Positions 38,168-62,915 of a stretch of 64,000 nucleotides of DNA are shown here, piece after piece. Position numbers and translations under genes: made by a program. This DNA comes from Chrysomallon squamiferum. Its lineage: Eukaryota; Mollusca; Gastropoda; Neomphalida; Peltospiridae. Under the pieces are notes generated by a model, which saw only the letters and a list, made by a program, of their open reading frames with translations, was not told the origin of the DNA and searched no databases. How positions within the stretch are numbered: position 1 is the stretch's first letter; each line of letters opens with the position of its first letter. The DNA lies in contig CM022676.1 of assembly GCA_012295275.1 (NCBI GenBank), positions 4,089,894-4,153,893 of the forward strand, given 5' to 3'.

Positions 38168-38298
38168 TGACGTCATGCTACTTGTAGACTATGACAAATG
38201 GAGTTGTGACGTCATCGTGGACTTACAGCTGTATTTTTTCTGACAATACTGGAAGAAAGTTTAGAAGAACTCTCTCTACCGTGTACGTCATGACGTCA
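38168..38298. promoter_or_regulatory. CRE triplet after R2
   Basis: TGACGTCA at 38168-38175, 38207-38214 and 38291-38298, with the same spacing as after R1. A further half-site, tacgtcat, sits just before the third. Confidence 0.55.
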
Positions 38299-38906
38299 CA
38301 ATTACAGAAAGAATGCCTATCTATCTATCTATCTCTATATATATATATACATATATACACATACATACACACACATACATACAGATACACAAACATACAT
38401 ACATAAACAAACACACATACACACAGAGATATATATATATCGTTACTAACGATGAAGAAAATACACTTGTTCTTTAATCACGATTTTTCTAATTAGTTTT
38501 TGACTTTTGATATCGTATAATAATTATCGTTTGGTCATGAATGTCTTGGAATATTTTTATCTAATAATAATAATAATTTTGTTCATGAAATTGTTAAATA
38601 TTTCCAACTAATAATGATCGTTCTTTGGTTTATGATTTTTTTTTTCAGATATTTTGATCTAATAATTATCATTTTTCCTGAATTTCTCCTAATATTTTCC
38701 GATTATTATAGTTAGTATCAAAAATATATTTTTATTTTTCTAGACATTATTTGGTATGGTATGTGTTTCTGTATGTAAATAATAATACAATTAGTTGCAA
38801 ACATTTCAACTAGTGGGAGGATAATTGGAATGGTTAGATTGGGAATTATCTTAAAAAGATTAGCAACGGTGTTTTCTATAATAATGTACCATTGATAAGA
38901 AATCCG

Positions 38907-38963
<57 letters not shown>

Positions 38964-39031
38964 GCCGTCGTTGACTTTCACACTAAAAAGTCACGATTGT
39001 TTGTCTCTCCCCACCTTTTTTCTTCTCTCTC

Positions 39032-40272
39032 TCAGTGTGGAATGTGTCCCCTGCGAATAAACTTCATCATTTTTATTGTTTCTGTTCCTGTAAATTTGAA
39101 TTCTTCTTTCAGGATGTGTTCATTCAAATCAGCGAGCACGCAGCCGTCTACGGATTCTTTCTTAAACGTGTCAATGTGTCTCCCCAACCTCAAAGCTTTC
39201 ATCACTTCCCCAACCTCAGCTATTGTTAAATCGTTCCGTTCTTTCTTAAAAACAGCTTCTCCTCTGACGTAATTATCTCCACTGTTGCTGGTGACGTAAT
39301 CGTCTTTCCCAGCGATTTTAACTTCAATCTGACTGCTATTTTTATTGACGTCATGATTATTCCTGTCTTCCGTGACGTCACAATTATTGCTTTCTCCTTC
39401 ACGAGGACCTCTAGACTTGTAATCGACACTGTTACCTGCTGTGTCGTAATCATTTTCTCTACCTCGAGTAGTCTTCTCGTTACCTGTTCTGACGTAACTA
39501 TCTCTCGTGACGTAATCATAGTCACTAGTTCTGTTATTGTAAGTCGATGACGCTTTTTCAGATGAAAGGACAGAGTGGCGAGGTGGTAAGGGAGGGGGGA
39601 TAACATCAGCACTCCTCTCATTACTGGGTGGCTCTGCGCGTGGTTTCAGGGGCTTTGTTCTATAAATAGGTTTCGCAGATAGAGGAGTCGCGACGGTTTC
39701 CTGTTTGGCTGATTGAGTTATCTCTCTTGATTTATTTTCTCCGTGGAAATGGGAACAGTCGGATAAGGTCAAATACTCTTCTTGATGTTTCGCAAATCTG
39801 AAAAATCGGTCAGGTTCTAGTGTCTCGTAAATATTGTCTCCTTGGGTCGTGTCCACATCCACTTGTTTGTACACAGCAATATCTGAAGAAAAATAAATAA
39901 CAGAGAATAAATAGATATAAAACAAGCAAACAAACAAACGAACAAACAAACAAACAATAAATAAATAAATAAATATATAAATATCAATATAAATCGATAC
40001 AAATATAAATATAAATATACAAATAAATAAATAAATAAATAACTATTTATATATTTTTTCTCACTCTGTTACTTACTTTCGTTTCCTGTTTTCCCATCGA
40101 AAATGATTCCCTTGGCTGCGATTTCGATATCGCTAACAAACTGCTGAAAATGTTCTTGCGTCATATCCTGTATTCCTGTTACTAGAGACACCAGAACGTT
40201 CTGAAGATACAGTGGAATCAGAATCGTGTGAGGTTCCAAAATTCCTGGAAATTAGATTGTCATACAATAATT

Positions 40273-40369
<97 letters not shown>

Positions 40370-42420
40370 TATTTATAGATAGAAAAACACAGAGACAGAT
40401 AGAATGACAGACAGACAGGTTATCAATGCTTAGCTGTCACATACCTTCACAAATACAATTTGCTGTGCAGTACAATTCATCGTACATCTCAGAAACTGTT
40501 ATTTTTCCAAATGATTTTACTCTGGTTTCAGTGTTACCCACATCAAATCTGCATTCATCTGACACAGCGAACTCAACCTGTACTGGCAGCGAGTGAGTGG
40601 ACAAAATGTCTGATAATAACTGACCCTGTCCACCTGGTCAGATTAATAAGGATTATGTAATAGCAGCAACAATAACAACAACAACAATAATAATAATCAC
40701 AGCATTATGTTCTCTATAAATTATATTTATTTCATTACATTAAATACATTACAGGTCATCATATTACACTTCATGATAATTATATTACATTATATTATAT
40801 TGTTACTTTACCTAGTATGGCATAGAATACCATAGTATAGTGTAGTACAGCATACTCTAGTAAATAATGTTGTAGCATAATACTGTATAGTATAATATAG
40901 TATACATTAGAATAGGTAAGTATAGCGTAGCATAGTATAATATAATATAGTATAGTGTTTGGTAGTATAGCACAGTGTAACATAATATGGCGAAGTATAA
41001 TACACTATAATATAATTCAGTGTTGTGTACAGTAATATAGAGTATAATACAGTAGTACAGAGTAGTTTATTTTATTTATACCACAATGTAACATGTATAG
41101 TATAATACAGCATAGTGTATTGTAATGTAGTTTAGTATCATACACTGCAGTGGTACACTCACGTTTATTTTTGGTGGTACAAACACGGAAGGGTAAAGGG
41201 TAGTTTAAGGGTATCGTGATGTTACGTCCAGAGCTATCTCTAGCTATCAGTCTTCTTTGTTTACAAACACTGTGTATTCGCATCACCTGTGTAGAACAGA
41301 TAGACGAACAAACAAACAGCATTATTAAAAATAATAATAATAAAAAAATAAAAAATAAAACAAATTATATACATATACATTAATCCACAATGAAATTAAT
41401 AAATAAATATATAGAAATAAATCAATTAAATACAACAAATAAAAACAAAGATATAACTAACCTGTCCCGTCCCTATCGTATCCAGTTCCGTACCACCGTC
41501 GTATCCTTGTGTACCAACAACGATTTTTGGTAAATGGTACTTGTACGCGTCACAAAAATCTCTCAGTGTCAACTTCTGTCTGCCATGTTGGAAAATGGCG
41601 TTCTCAATCTGAAGATAAAACAAAAATGAGTAATTTGCGTTATACATGTATAAGGTGATTGTGAATGTGATGATGGTGATAATGAAGATTATGGAAATGG
41701 TAATGCAATGATCATGGAGATGATGACAACAACATCAGTAAAAGCAAGAATACCAATAATGAAAGTGTATAATGAAGATGATTATGATAACAACGAGAAC
41801 AACAATGTCTATACTGATGATGTTGATGATAGTGATAATAACAACAATACTACTACTTTTACCACTACTACTGTTACTACTTCTCCTACTACTAATACTA
41901 CTAACAATAACAATAACAAATTATAATAATAATAATAATAATAATAATACAATCAGAAGAAGCTCAATACTAATAAAATAAATAAAATGAAAATGAAAAT
42001 GATGATGATGATGATAAGAAGAAGAAGAAAAAGAGGGAAAAGACAGTGATGATGATGATGACGATGATGAAAAATAACATATTAATGATTCAACTGATGG
42101 TTTCACACACACATAAATATATACATACATACATACACAGACAAACACACACACAGACACGCACATACTCTCACGCACACATTCAGATAAATAGATATGC
42201 ATGTATATAGAAAGACAGAGGAAGAGACAGATACACAGACTAAGAAAAGATAGATACTGAAAGACGTAGAGACAAAAATATTATATTTAAAGAAAGATTT
42301 GTTGTTATTTACGCTACACATGTACATGTCTAAAAGTATGTATTTAGAAAAACAAATTCTTACTTTTAACTGCGGAATTCTGCGCCATTTTCCACGAACA
42401 TTTTGCCATTCGGTTTCCAT
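39032..42420 (-). CDS. GAREM/THEMIS-like adaptor F (CABIT-SAM)
   Basis: Minus-strand exons 42364-42420, 41462-41608, 41163-41286, 40445-40633, 40077-40244 and 39032-39882 have exactly the sizes of D's and give 511 residues. [19 protein letters not shown], the DYV tyrosine block and SAM are all present. All splice borders are canonical, including the exon-2 acceptor cttcag that D has lost. Amino-acid differences from D are scattered (VDVDTT/ANVDTT, LRLGRHIDTFKK/LKLERHIEAFKN). This is the cleanest complete minus-strand adaptor in the window. Upstream it has two competing 5' non-coding exon copies: a truncated one at 43125 and an intact one at 44585. Confidence 0.85.
40276..40368. repeat. (CT)n microsatellite in adaptor F intron 4
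   Basis: About 46 CT units, 40 fewer bases than the D counterpart. Confidence 0.95.
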
Positions 42421-42458
42421 ATTCTGAAATATAAATGATGAACAATAAAATAAATATT

Positions 42459-42460
<2 letters not shown>

Positions 42461-42546
<86 letters not shown>
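42461..42546. repeat. (AG)n microsatellite before adaptor F exon 1
   Basis: About 42 AG units (CT in the sense of F), ending in gacagacagagagagatt. The same tail follows the AG tract at 43953-44051, which marks the two tracts as duplicates. Confidence 0.95.
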
Positions 42547-42554
<8 letters not shown>

Positions 42555-43124
42555 GAGAGATTATTTTTATTATAGTTTTGCTTGCTGGTAGTTTGAACAT
42601 AATACTACTCGTGTTTATCAGATTTTATTTATGAAGCGATAATTAAATATAAATAATGATAACAACAACAACAACAATAACAATAACAAAATCAACAACA
42701 AGAGCAACATAGTACTACTAATAATACCAACAATCTCAACAACAGCAATTAGTAAAACAACATCCATTATAACAAGAGTTACTACTATTTCTGGTACTAC
42801 TTAACAAAAACAACAACAGCTACAAAAAATAAATAAATGACAATAACATCAGCAACAACAAAAAACAGCAGCAGCAACATCCACAACGACAATAATAATA
42901 ATAGTAATAAGATGCTTGAAAAAATGACTCTATTTTTACAATGATTCTCTCTGACCCGCCCTCTAATTCAGACAGACGTATATTCGGACATTTAAAGCAA
43001 TGTAAGTGAAAGGCAAGTTGAGTCCTCTGTCGATCTAAGTATAAGAGTCTTTAAACAAAATGACTCTGACATATAAGAGAGTACAGACAATACAGTTATA
43101 AACCAATAAACAGAACAGACTTAC

Positions 43125-43152
43125 CTTCAAAGATAACTTTAAGAAGAGTGTA
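43125..43152 (-). pseudogene. truncated 5' non-coding exon copy of adaptor F
   Basis: Only the donor-proximal 28 bases survive (cactcttcttaaagttatct then ttgaag with donor gtaagt). At 43152 the sequence switches to gtaaactgctacaacagatc, material that normally lies about 1.2 kb further upstream. Confidence 0.65.
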
Positions 43153-44060
<908 letters not shown>

Positions 44061-44584
44061 GAGAGATTATTTTTATTGTTATAGTTTTGCTTCCTGGTAT
44101 TTTGACCATAGCACTACTCATGTTTATCAGATTTCATTTATGAACCGATAATTAAATATAAATAATGATAACATCATGATGATGATGGTAATAATAATAA
44201 TAATAATAATAACAAAAACAACAACAACAACAGCAATTAGTAAAACAACATCCATTATAACAACAAGAGTTACTACTATTTCTGCTACTACTTAACAATA
44301 ACAACAGCAACAACAAAAAACCAGCAGCAGCAACGTCCACAACGACAATAATAATAATAATAGTAATAAGATGCATGAAAAATGACTCTATTTTTACAAT
44401 GATTCTCTCTGACCCGCCCTCTAATTCAGACAGACGTATATTCGGACATTTAAAGCAATGTAAGTGAAAGGCAAGTTGAGTACTCTGTGTCGATCTATGT
44501 ATAAGAGTCTTTAAACAAAATGACAATGACATATAACATAGTACAGACAATACAGTTATAAACCAATGAACAGAACAGACTTAC

Positions 44585-44700
44585 CTTCAAAGATAACTTT
44601 AAGAAGAGTGTTTTAATCTCTTCGTTTTGTTGTCGTTCTGTTTGTAGTTTTAAGTTTAACGAACACAACTCTATCTACAAGCCAGTTTGATTGAGTCCAA
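44585..44700 (-). other. intact 5' non-coding exon copy upstream of adaptor F
   Basis: On the minus strand it ends tatctttgaag with donor gtaagt. The sequence matches adaptor D's 5' exon. It is 2.2 kb from F's exon 1 and probably drives F, since the nearer copy is truncated. Confidence 0.55.
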
Positions 44701-45076
44701 AGTGCACTGTGTTTTTTATCTGTCTTTATCGTTTGTTCTTAAATTCTTTTCGTTGTCTGACAGGTAAATATAAAAGCATAAACCACGATATACCCATATA
44801 TTATCTGCGATTTAGGTGGGCAAATCAAGCAACGAAGCTGTTGTTTACTCTAGGTATTATATCTAAAATTATCTAAAGTTGAATTCTGAGTTAAAGTTTT
44901 GTTTATAAATTTACATCACAGCCGTTTTCAGGGACGAACACAAAATATATATTTTAAAAAATAACCCCATCACCATCAACCAGTGAAATCAGTTTAATAC
45001 TTTTCATTCATCACCTTACAATAAAACCCCAGAAACAAATCTTACTTTAGTGTGCAGTCAGGAAGTAAATAACTAC

Positions 45077-45118
<42 letters not shown>

Positions 45119-45799
45119 CAGTAAGTAAGTAAATAAATAAATGCATCAATAAATATAACCGGTGTTTCACCCAGATCCGCCTCTGATCTGATAAGATTTT
45201 ACTAACACAGAAAATTGTTTATATAACCTAGATAACTATTTGTTTTATCACTCTTCTTTTTCTCTCACTGTATTTATGTTATTACTACGCAATATTCTCC
45301 TAGTTTAATAAACTTTCATTTCCAGTTCTAGCCAGTGCTCCGTTTCAAAGATTTATTTTGTGTTTATTTTTTTATGTGAAGAGGGGTATACATGACTTAA
45401 TACTGAAAGACAGATAGAGTAGCTTGAAATACGATAACAGCAGATTTCCAGTTCTAACCAGTGCTACTATTCAAATATTTATATTGGTGTCCGTGGGAAA
45501 AGGAGTACAAAAAAAAAGAAGAAAGTGGACAAGAATATCTCAAGTGAAAGCTGTTTTTTCAGCTGTCATTTCAAAATCGTAGTACAAATAATAAATATGT
45601 GAAAACATCTCATGAATCACTTCAGTGTAGACAAATCAGGTTTAGTCTCGTCTGATATCCATATGTCCGTCTGTGTGTCTGTCTGTTTGTGTGTGCGTCC
45701 GTGAGTGTGTGTGCATTTTACATGTGTGTATGTGTGTGTTTTAATGTCACCGTCATCACACAAATTATACATTTTAAATATATTTGACTGATGACGAGG

Positions 45800-46744
<945 letters not shown>

Positions 46745-46791
46745 AGGGAGGGAGATAAAGTATGTGAGCACAGAAATTAGTTCTGTAATTG

Positions 46792-46922
46792 TGACGTCAT
46801 GACGTACACTCTGGACAGAGTTCTTCTAAACTTTCTTCCGGTATTGTCAGAAAAAACCCAGCTGAAAGTCCACGATGACGTCACAACTCCATTTGTCATA
46901 GTCTAAAAGTAGTATGACGTCA
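46792..46922. promoter_or_regulatory. CRE triplet after R3
   Basis: TGACGTCA at 46792-46799, 46876-46883 and 46915-46922, inverted in order with respect to R1/R2, as expected from the inverted gene. This third independent copy strengthens the case that the sites are retained. Confidence 0.55.
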
Positions 46923-47156
46923 TTTGACTTCATAGTAATACTTTGCTATGACCATTGCCAGGTGCCTTGATACAATAAAATAATAACACAGAATAAAGTA
47001 AGAATTTTATTAAACTGTTTATTTATACTACCACAGAGAAACATGAGTCGGAAGAGAATTACAAAATGTTTTATAGAAAATCCTTGTTTTTTTCGTAAAT
47101 ATCCTATTGGTAAAGTTTTAACTCTCTGTACTCGAATTTCTCGGAGTCTATGAAAC

Positions 47157-47585
47157 TTAGATAGCTTCGCTGGCATTCCGTGATTGGTTGTCGAACTTTA
47201 TGACGTCATAGGGTTCGACATTTTCTTGAACCCCAAGTGAAGAGTATGTACTGGCGTTTTCCTCTGTTTCGTTACCAGGTGGCGCTTCATTGGCTGCATT
47301 AGAAATAGAGGGATACCGGTTAATTAGACAGTTACCAGTTAAAACTTTGGTAGCAAAATTTCATAAATAACTGAAAAAAGATACACGATAGATATTTGTA
47401 GATATACTTAAAGAGAAAATAATAGTAAAAGCATGATGATGATGATGATGATGATGTTTATAATAATAATATAATAATGATGATGATGATGAAGATAATG
47501 TTTATATAATAATGATGATTATGAACGTGATGTTGATAATAATGATGATAACAACAACATCAATGTCGACGACAACGATGGTGAC

Positions 47586-47616
<31 letters not shown>

Positions 47617-50042
47617 TGAAAAAGAAAAAACCACGATGGAAACTCAAAAATAATAAAGCGCATATATGTATGGATTGATATATGGATGTATGTATGTGTC
47701 TGTATAACAGTGTGTACAGAATACTTTGACTATAATGATTAAAAACTAAATAAATTTAGTTTACCGTTGTCTTGGGCTGGATTGTAATAAATGTCTTCTT
47801 CTTTTTGCTTTCTGAAATTATATATATATATATATATATACAGAAAATTAATTAATAACAGGAAAAATTAAAAAAAACAGATTTCTTTAATTACTCGCAT
47901 ATATATAAAAGTAATTGGAAATAAAATTAATAAACCATTATGATTATTATTATTATTATTTGTTTTAAATTAAATAATTCTAATATTAATACTAATATAA
48001 TAGGCAAAATTAGTCTATATTAAGAGACATCGTTGATTAATTACTAAAGGCTAAAAATGTCTCACTTGCTATATATCATTAGTTTATCCAGAATTTAGCT
48101 CTACCATCTCTGTAACATATCCACAAATTATATTTAAATTATCCTACGATATCTGTGATCTATCGCTGTTATACGATTTCTGATATTCATTAATTATCTG
48201 TGATACTATGTAAGTATAATATTAGAACCAGTAGTAAAGTAATATGGCAGAGTAGTTGTAGTAGTAGTAGTAATAGTAATAGTAATAGTAATAGTAGTAG
48301 TAGTTCTTGTTATTGTTGTATCTATAGTATTAGCTGTAATAGTAGTAGATGATGATGATGATGATGATGATATATTTTACCATATGTAGAATATAAATAA
48401 CCTTCCCTTGTGAAACCTTTATGTTATCTCTAACGGATAGCATTAAATGAATAGCATATCCCAGTGTATCCATATAGTATCCTTGACATATCCGTGGTTA
48501 ATCCCAGTTATATCATTAGCTTAATGGAAATACAAATTAATTAACTTTTGTTTTCCTGTTCAATACAACTGCACTTTTTTTATCAGTAACAGAAAATTCA
48601 GAACAATTTTAATTTTTGTTCACCTTTTACGTTTTCTGAACCAGAAAAACAAAAACAACGCGGCACCAACAAGTATAAATACGACGACAGCAAAACCAGT
48701 AGCAAATCCTTCTCCAAAATGACTGTTATTTTTATCTGAAAATAAAATGAAATAAAATAAAATAAAAATATAATAAAATAAATTAAAATATGAATGAATT
48801 AGGCAATTATTTACAAACGTTTTAAGTCAAGATTTTTTGTTGTGGGCACATGCGTGTGTATTTTCAGAGATTACAGTAATAATGTTTAAAAAAAAAAAGT
48901 ACCTTAAAGAAGAACAGTAACTCTATTAATATAGCCACTATTGTGACTGCTGTTATTCTGCTCCTACTACTACTACTACTGCTACTGCTGTTACTACGAC
49001 GACTACTACGACTGCAGTTATTACTACTACTCTTTCTAATGTTACGGCTTAACTAGTATTACTCTACGACTACGAACACAAATTAGTGCTAAAAGAAATA
49101 TCCAAAAGAAGAACAGTAACTCTATTAATATAGCCACTATTGCCATTGATGTTATGTTACTACTACTACTACTACTGCTGCTGCTGCTACTTCTACTACT
49201 GTTACTACTACGACTGCTGTTACTACAAACTACTGTTCTACTACTACTACTACTATTCTTACTAATGATACGGCTTAACTAGTATTACTAGTACGACTAC
49301 CAACACAAATTAGTGCTTTACCATTTTACTATTACCACAAACTACTGCTTTTGCTATACTATTACTACCATAACAGAAACAAAAAGTAAAAATACTACTA
49401 CTACAAATTATTTCCACCACGGCTTCCTCTACTGCTACTTCTACTACGACTAATCAAAAGTAAAAGAACCACCACTGTTTGGACGAATGAACGAAGGAAG
49501 GAAAGACAAAGAATGAAAGAAGAAAAAAAAAACTTTTTTTTTAAATCAAGAAAGAATTTCATTGTAGAAAGAAGAAGAAAAAATAAAGAAATTAAAGAAA
49601 AAGAAATGAAAGAAGAAGAAAAATGGAAGTAACTGTATTGAAATTTCGTGTTTTTTACTTTATAAAAATAAATATATATATTTATAAAAGCTTGTAAAAC
49701 CTCTCAGATCCTCTATATTAATTTTCACAGTCTGGTTGGATGTTTCCTTCGTATCTGGGTTTGTGGCCGTGCACGTGTAGAAACCATTTTGTGTTCTATT
49801 AATATCAGCCAACGAGAGAACACTGCTATTACTTATCACGTGACCTCTGACCTGCCATTCATAGACACATGTCAGGAAGCATTTCGCAAAACATATCAGC
49901 GTGACGTCACTTCCTTTCGCGACAGACATGACAGATTTGGTCAGAAGGGAAGTGAGATGAAGCGATTCACCAGGACCTCCTAAAAAAAAAAAAAAACATG
50001 TCATCACATTTATCCAAATTTGTTATTAATTTACTACTATTC

Positions 50043-50087
<45 letters not shown>

Positions 50088-50992
50088 TTACTACTGCTGC
50101 TGCTGCTGTTGCTGCGGCTGCTATTACTACTACTAAAACTACTACTGCTACTGCGGACTACTGCTGCTGCTACTACTACTGCTACTACTACTACTACTAT
50201 CACTACTTCTACTACTATAATCTACTTACACTATGTTGTTGATGTCGATGATTATTAGTCATTATGAATATTAGTGTCATTAACATCATCATCGTCATGA
50301 TCATCAACATCATGTCGATAATCATCATCATCATCATCATTATGATTATTATTATTATTATTATTTAGAAAATACTAGTACTATTCAAGCCTCTTTGTGC
50401 AATACAATATGCAGAGTGACTTCTATATTACTATTGTTATTATTGTTATTACAATTGTTATTGTTGTTAAATATATACGCATCGCATAACAATATGTACT
50501 ATATACTTAAAGAAAAACAAAAAGAACGGTACGGTATTAACAAAATTAAAAAAAAAAAAAACATTTTTAAATATAAACGTTTTAAGAGTAGGTAATTGTT
50601 TTTTTTAACGACATCTAATAGGTACGGTATTCAAATTATTAATAATAAAAATAATTTTACCTCTCACTTCCAGTCTTATTTCATTGCTGCGTGGTCCGAG
50701 TTCACCACATCTCCACACTGTTCCATGTTGACTGAGTTTCACTGATTTTATTGTCAGAGTGTTTAGTTCATATGAACAGTTAAAAGTGTATTCTTCTGGA
50801 TGTTTATTAAGAAAATAACATGGACCGTATCCTCCTGCTACATGCAATCTGTATTCTGTGTTATTCTCAAACCAGCTAATTACAGAAAGAGTAAATCCGC
50901 GACAGGTAAAAGTAAAAGATGATCCAGCAACTGCGTATCTGTCTGATGTTGTTAAATTGTAATCCTGACCTTAAATTTAAAATAATAATAAT

Positions 50993-51025
<33 letters not shown>

Positions 51026-51707
51026 AATAATAATAATAATAATAATAACAATAATAATAAATAGATAAATTATTGAATTAATTAATTAATAATACTACTA
51101 CTACTACTAATAATAACAATACAGACACACACATATACACACGTACACGGACTCATGTACCAGCACACATAACATCTATGCTTAGATGATCTTTCTCTAA
51201 AACTAGCTGACAATTTCGCGTTTTCTTTTGTTTTAATCAGCTCCTATTCGTTTCTTATGAACAACCGCTTATGCATCGTTTTTATTTTTTTATGCAAATG
51301 ACGTTTAGCGTTAAAGTCGAAAACTATTTGATCTGTGAACTAATAAAAAAAAACTTCACTATCTGACACCTTAGAAGTCGGCAGAAAGTTTTATAGCACA
51401 AGATTCGACAGCTCAGAAAACATGCAGAGAAAAAAAACCTTTAATACTGTCACCATGGTAATAACGAAGATTAACGAAGAGGACAGACAGCAGTCTCTGT
51501 GAGCCACTACACATAAATTATATCGCGACTATTCATCGAAGTTTTGCTACTTTCTGAGTCATAACCGTCATCCATGAATGACGTCGACTCCACCCAGCTT
51601 TCACAGTTGGTAACTGAAACGAGATTAACTGAAATATTAAAATACGTACCTTGTACGCACAATAAACATCCCAGTAAGACGAACACGCAGAATAACGTAC
51701 AACTCAT
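47157..51707 (-). CDS. ITAM-bearing immunoglobulin receptor R3
   Basis: Minus-strand exons 51650-51707 (MSCTLFCVFVLLGCLLCVQ signal peptide), 50661-50969 (Ig A), 49701-49979 (Ig B), 48624-48735 (membrane), 47765-47811 and 47157-47293 join to 313 residues. Ig A has TFTCRGFTLSVISWFENN and GTVWRCG. Ig B has LICFAKCFLTCVYEW and GFYTCTATNP. The membrane exon is 6 bases shorter than in R1 because its acceptor has moved (tttcag before ATAAAAATAAC), which drops two residues and keeps frame. The tail has DIYYNPAQ and the ITAM YSSL-x8-YDVI. An upstream in-frame ATG (MKTKILE) is possible but absent from R1 and R2. Poly(A) signal on the minus strand at 47018-47023. It lies in the same orientation as F and R4. 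Confidence 0.86.
50045..50090. repeat. (TAC)n microsatellite in R3 intron 2
   Basis: About fifteen units (GTA in the sense of R3), at the same place as the GTA tract in R1 and R2. Confidence 0.9.
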
Positions 51708-51779
51708 TTCCAGTATTTTAGTTTTCACTGTTGTTAATAAACAAAATATATATATAGTTTTAAAATTTTAGTATCTTTT

Positions 51780-54531
<2,752 letters not shown>

Positions 54532-54584
54532 TCATTTGTTTTCAAACTTGATGACGTCATATGGGACGTCATTTCGTCTTTCCT

Positions 54585-60268
<5,684 letters not shown>

Positions 60269-60599
60269 TTCCAGTTTCGACGCCTTTTTTGTTTTACTGC
60301 TGTTAATGTAAAAGCAGTTTTCGACGCCTTCTTGTGTACTTTATTCGTTTAACGTATCAGGTTTACTTCCTGCTTCATACACAATATGAACACAGGTGTC
60401 ACTGGCTCTGCATGTTTATTAATAAACTAAATCCACTCGACTGAATCAGAAAAATACACAATGCAATATGTCACACAGCGTTGAATTTTGAATAGTTATT
60501 TCTGCTTAGAATTTTTTCTTCTTCGATTTTTTATTTTTTTCTTTTATTTTATTTCTTTTTTTATTTATTTATTTTTTTTTTTTTTTTTATTTTTTTTTT

Positions 60600-60634
<35 letters not shown>

Positions 60635-60776
60635 CCTATTTTTTTTTTATGTATATTGAAAATATAGTATATATGTTTTGTTGTATTTTACCTGAATAGG
60701 TGTCGTTATTTCCATGTTTGAATATATACATGTAGTGAATATCTATATATGTGTGTGTTTGTGTATGTGTGCGTTT

Positions 60777-60808
<32 letters not shown>

Positions 60809-61811
60809 GTGTGTGTACATACATGAATGTACTTTGTGTAAATGTGTGTGTGTGTGTACATCTGCAGTGGTACACACACCAGCAGTATTATATAGGTTTT
60901 ATTTGATTTTTTAAGAGAAAAATATATATATATATATATAGTAGTTGGTGCAATGTATATACAACATTTATGAACGTAAATGGTATATGGGAAGCGTGTG
61001 TGTATAGATTAAGAAAATTGTGCAAAGGACAGTTATCAATATTGTTTGTATGGATGATGTCCATTGAATTTAAAGCATGATATCATAAAACACAGTGGTA
61101 CCTTGTATTCGACTTGGTTAGTGCCCGTAAATTCGATATGTGTATGAACCATACTGAAGAGTCAGCCGAAAAGGCTGTTAAACGTTAAAATAATTTGTCC
61201 GATCTCCAAGATAAATATTCTTTACAAAACCAATTAATTTCTTTCTGTTTATTTTTTTTTTTTTTTTTTTTATTATTATTATTTTTAAAAGTTACCAAAA
61301 ATGGGGGGGGGAGTTCGGAGCTTGAGTGGATTAATTGTATTTCAGTTAATTTCAGTTGGTAAAAACTGATTTGATATACGGGAAAACTGACTTACGAGCT
61401 CTGCCACGGAACGAATTAAACGCGTAAGTCAATGTACCACTGTGTGTGTGTGGTGTTTGTGTGTCTGTGTGTGTGTGTGTGTGTGTGTGTAGTGTGTTTC
61501 TCTTTTTATAATCAGAAATTTTTTAATCAAAATTCTCGGGGGTGATAATTTATTGGCTGCAGAGATAAAGGGCGGCCATTTTGATTTGTGGCGTTAACCT
61601 AGATAACATAGATGTTTGTCAAGTTTTGTTTGTCATGTTTTGACATGGCTGACCCGTTTTACTCTGGTATGTTGTAACTCTACACTCTATTTAAAACCAA
61701 CCGTGAATGAAAGAAAACGCACAAAAGATATAACCCAAAACACAAATACTCTTTCTGTCAAGTTATTAAGTAGCATACTTTTTCTATTTTGTTCGGTTTT
61801 ATACTGGAATA

Positions 61812-61861
<50 letters not shown>

Positions 61862-62915
61862 TCTGTGTGTTATTATTGTTGTTTTGTTATTATTATTATG
61901 TTCACTTTATTACATATTTTAATATTGTATTACATTACGTTATATTGCGTTACGTTATTCTGTGTAGTCTACTGTCATGTTATGATATATTATGTTATCC
62001 TGTCTTATATTATGTTATGTTATTGTTTCATATTTCGGTCTTTGTTACATAAGCAACAATAAGCAATAAAATCAAACAGTACAGAGAGAGACATTTAACA
62101 GGAAACATGCAGACGCAGAAACAATGTTTAAAAAAATATAATAATAAATAAATCCATTCCAAGCCGTGTATTACAATATAAAAAATATAAAAAAATCGAT
62201 TCGTACGCCCGAACCCTCGTCCAACTTTTACAGAATCATCACATAGAATTATGCTTCACTCAATGTAAACAGACAATAAAAATATGAAAAACTCACAAGT
62301 ATCACCAAAAAAGAGAACAGCTTGGACAGATATAGTTTACGAAGGTGTGGAAAAGAAACTCTTGATAGTATAAAAAATAAAAAACTTTAAATATAGTTTT
62401 ATTCTGCCATTGTCAGCCAGGAATTACATTTCTCACGTTACTGTTATACAATAAAATAGAGACTTTCATGACGTCAAGGATCTTACATCTGAGCAAATAT
62501 AAAAAATTAAAAGATGAAAAATGTGCGAATGAGACCAGTGTTACCGAGATTGATCAAATCTTTCTTTTAATTAATGTACAGGGGTGTAAATATTTAAATT
62601 TTACGTCATAAATCTCCCGAAATTTTCACATAGTTCGAGTCACATCTCAGACAATGTTATAGAATGATTAAAAATTCGCTATTAGCAACTCATTAAAGTA
62701 TTTATAACATTTCTCACAGGTAGCTATTTACACAGTTCAAATCTGGTGTCACTTTAGAAACTGAAGTCTTTGTATTTTAATTAAAAAAAAACTTTTAACA
62801 AATTAATATGCTACAAGTTTTCATAAAACAGTTTTAAGAAGTACATGATTAACAAATAGAACTTGTTTTCTTCTTTAACATTCATGACAACAATTTCGTT
62901 TATTTTCAAACTTTA
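60269..62915. other. intergenic region between R4 and R5
   Basis: The R4 5' flank (to about 60420) matches that of R1, inverted. A long T-rich tract follows (about 60560-60632), then TG/TA repeats. From 61560 to 62040 it matches, inverted, the orphan-exon region of R1 (16990-17580). From 62140 to 62900 it matches the R4 3' flank. No coding exon was identified. Confidence 0.6.

Larger units (their letters stand above)
31501..43152. repeat. segmental duplication, copy 2 (receptor R2 + adaptor F)
   Basis: This is the partner of 16585-28355. The left boundary coincides with the gap, so the duplication may extend further left. The right boundary is sharp: within the 5' exon homologue the match to copy 1 stops at about 43152, after aagaagagtg. 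Confidence 0.9.

Noticed and set aside
51507-51649. Read-through of the R3 signal exon into intron 1 as a small secreted protein
   Set aside because: A canonical donor lies at 51649 and the exon matches the spliced first exons of R1 and R2; retained-intron translation is possible but unsupported.
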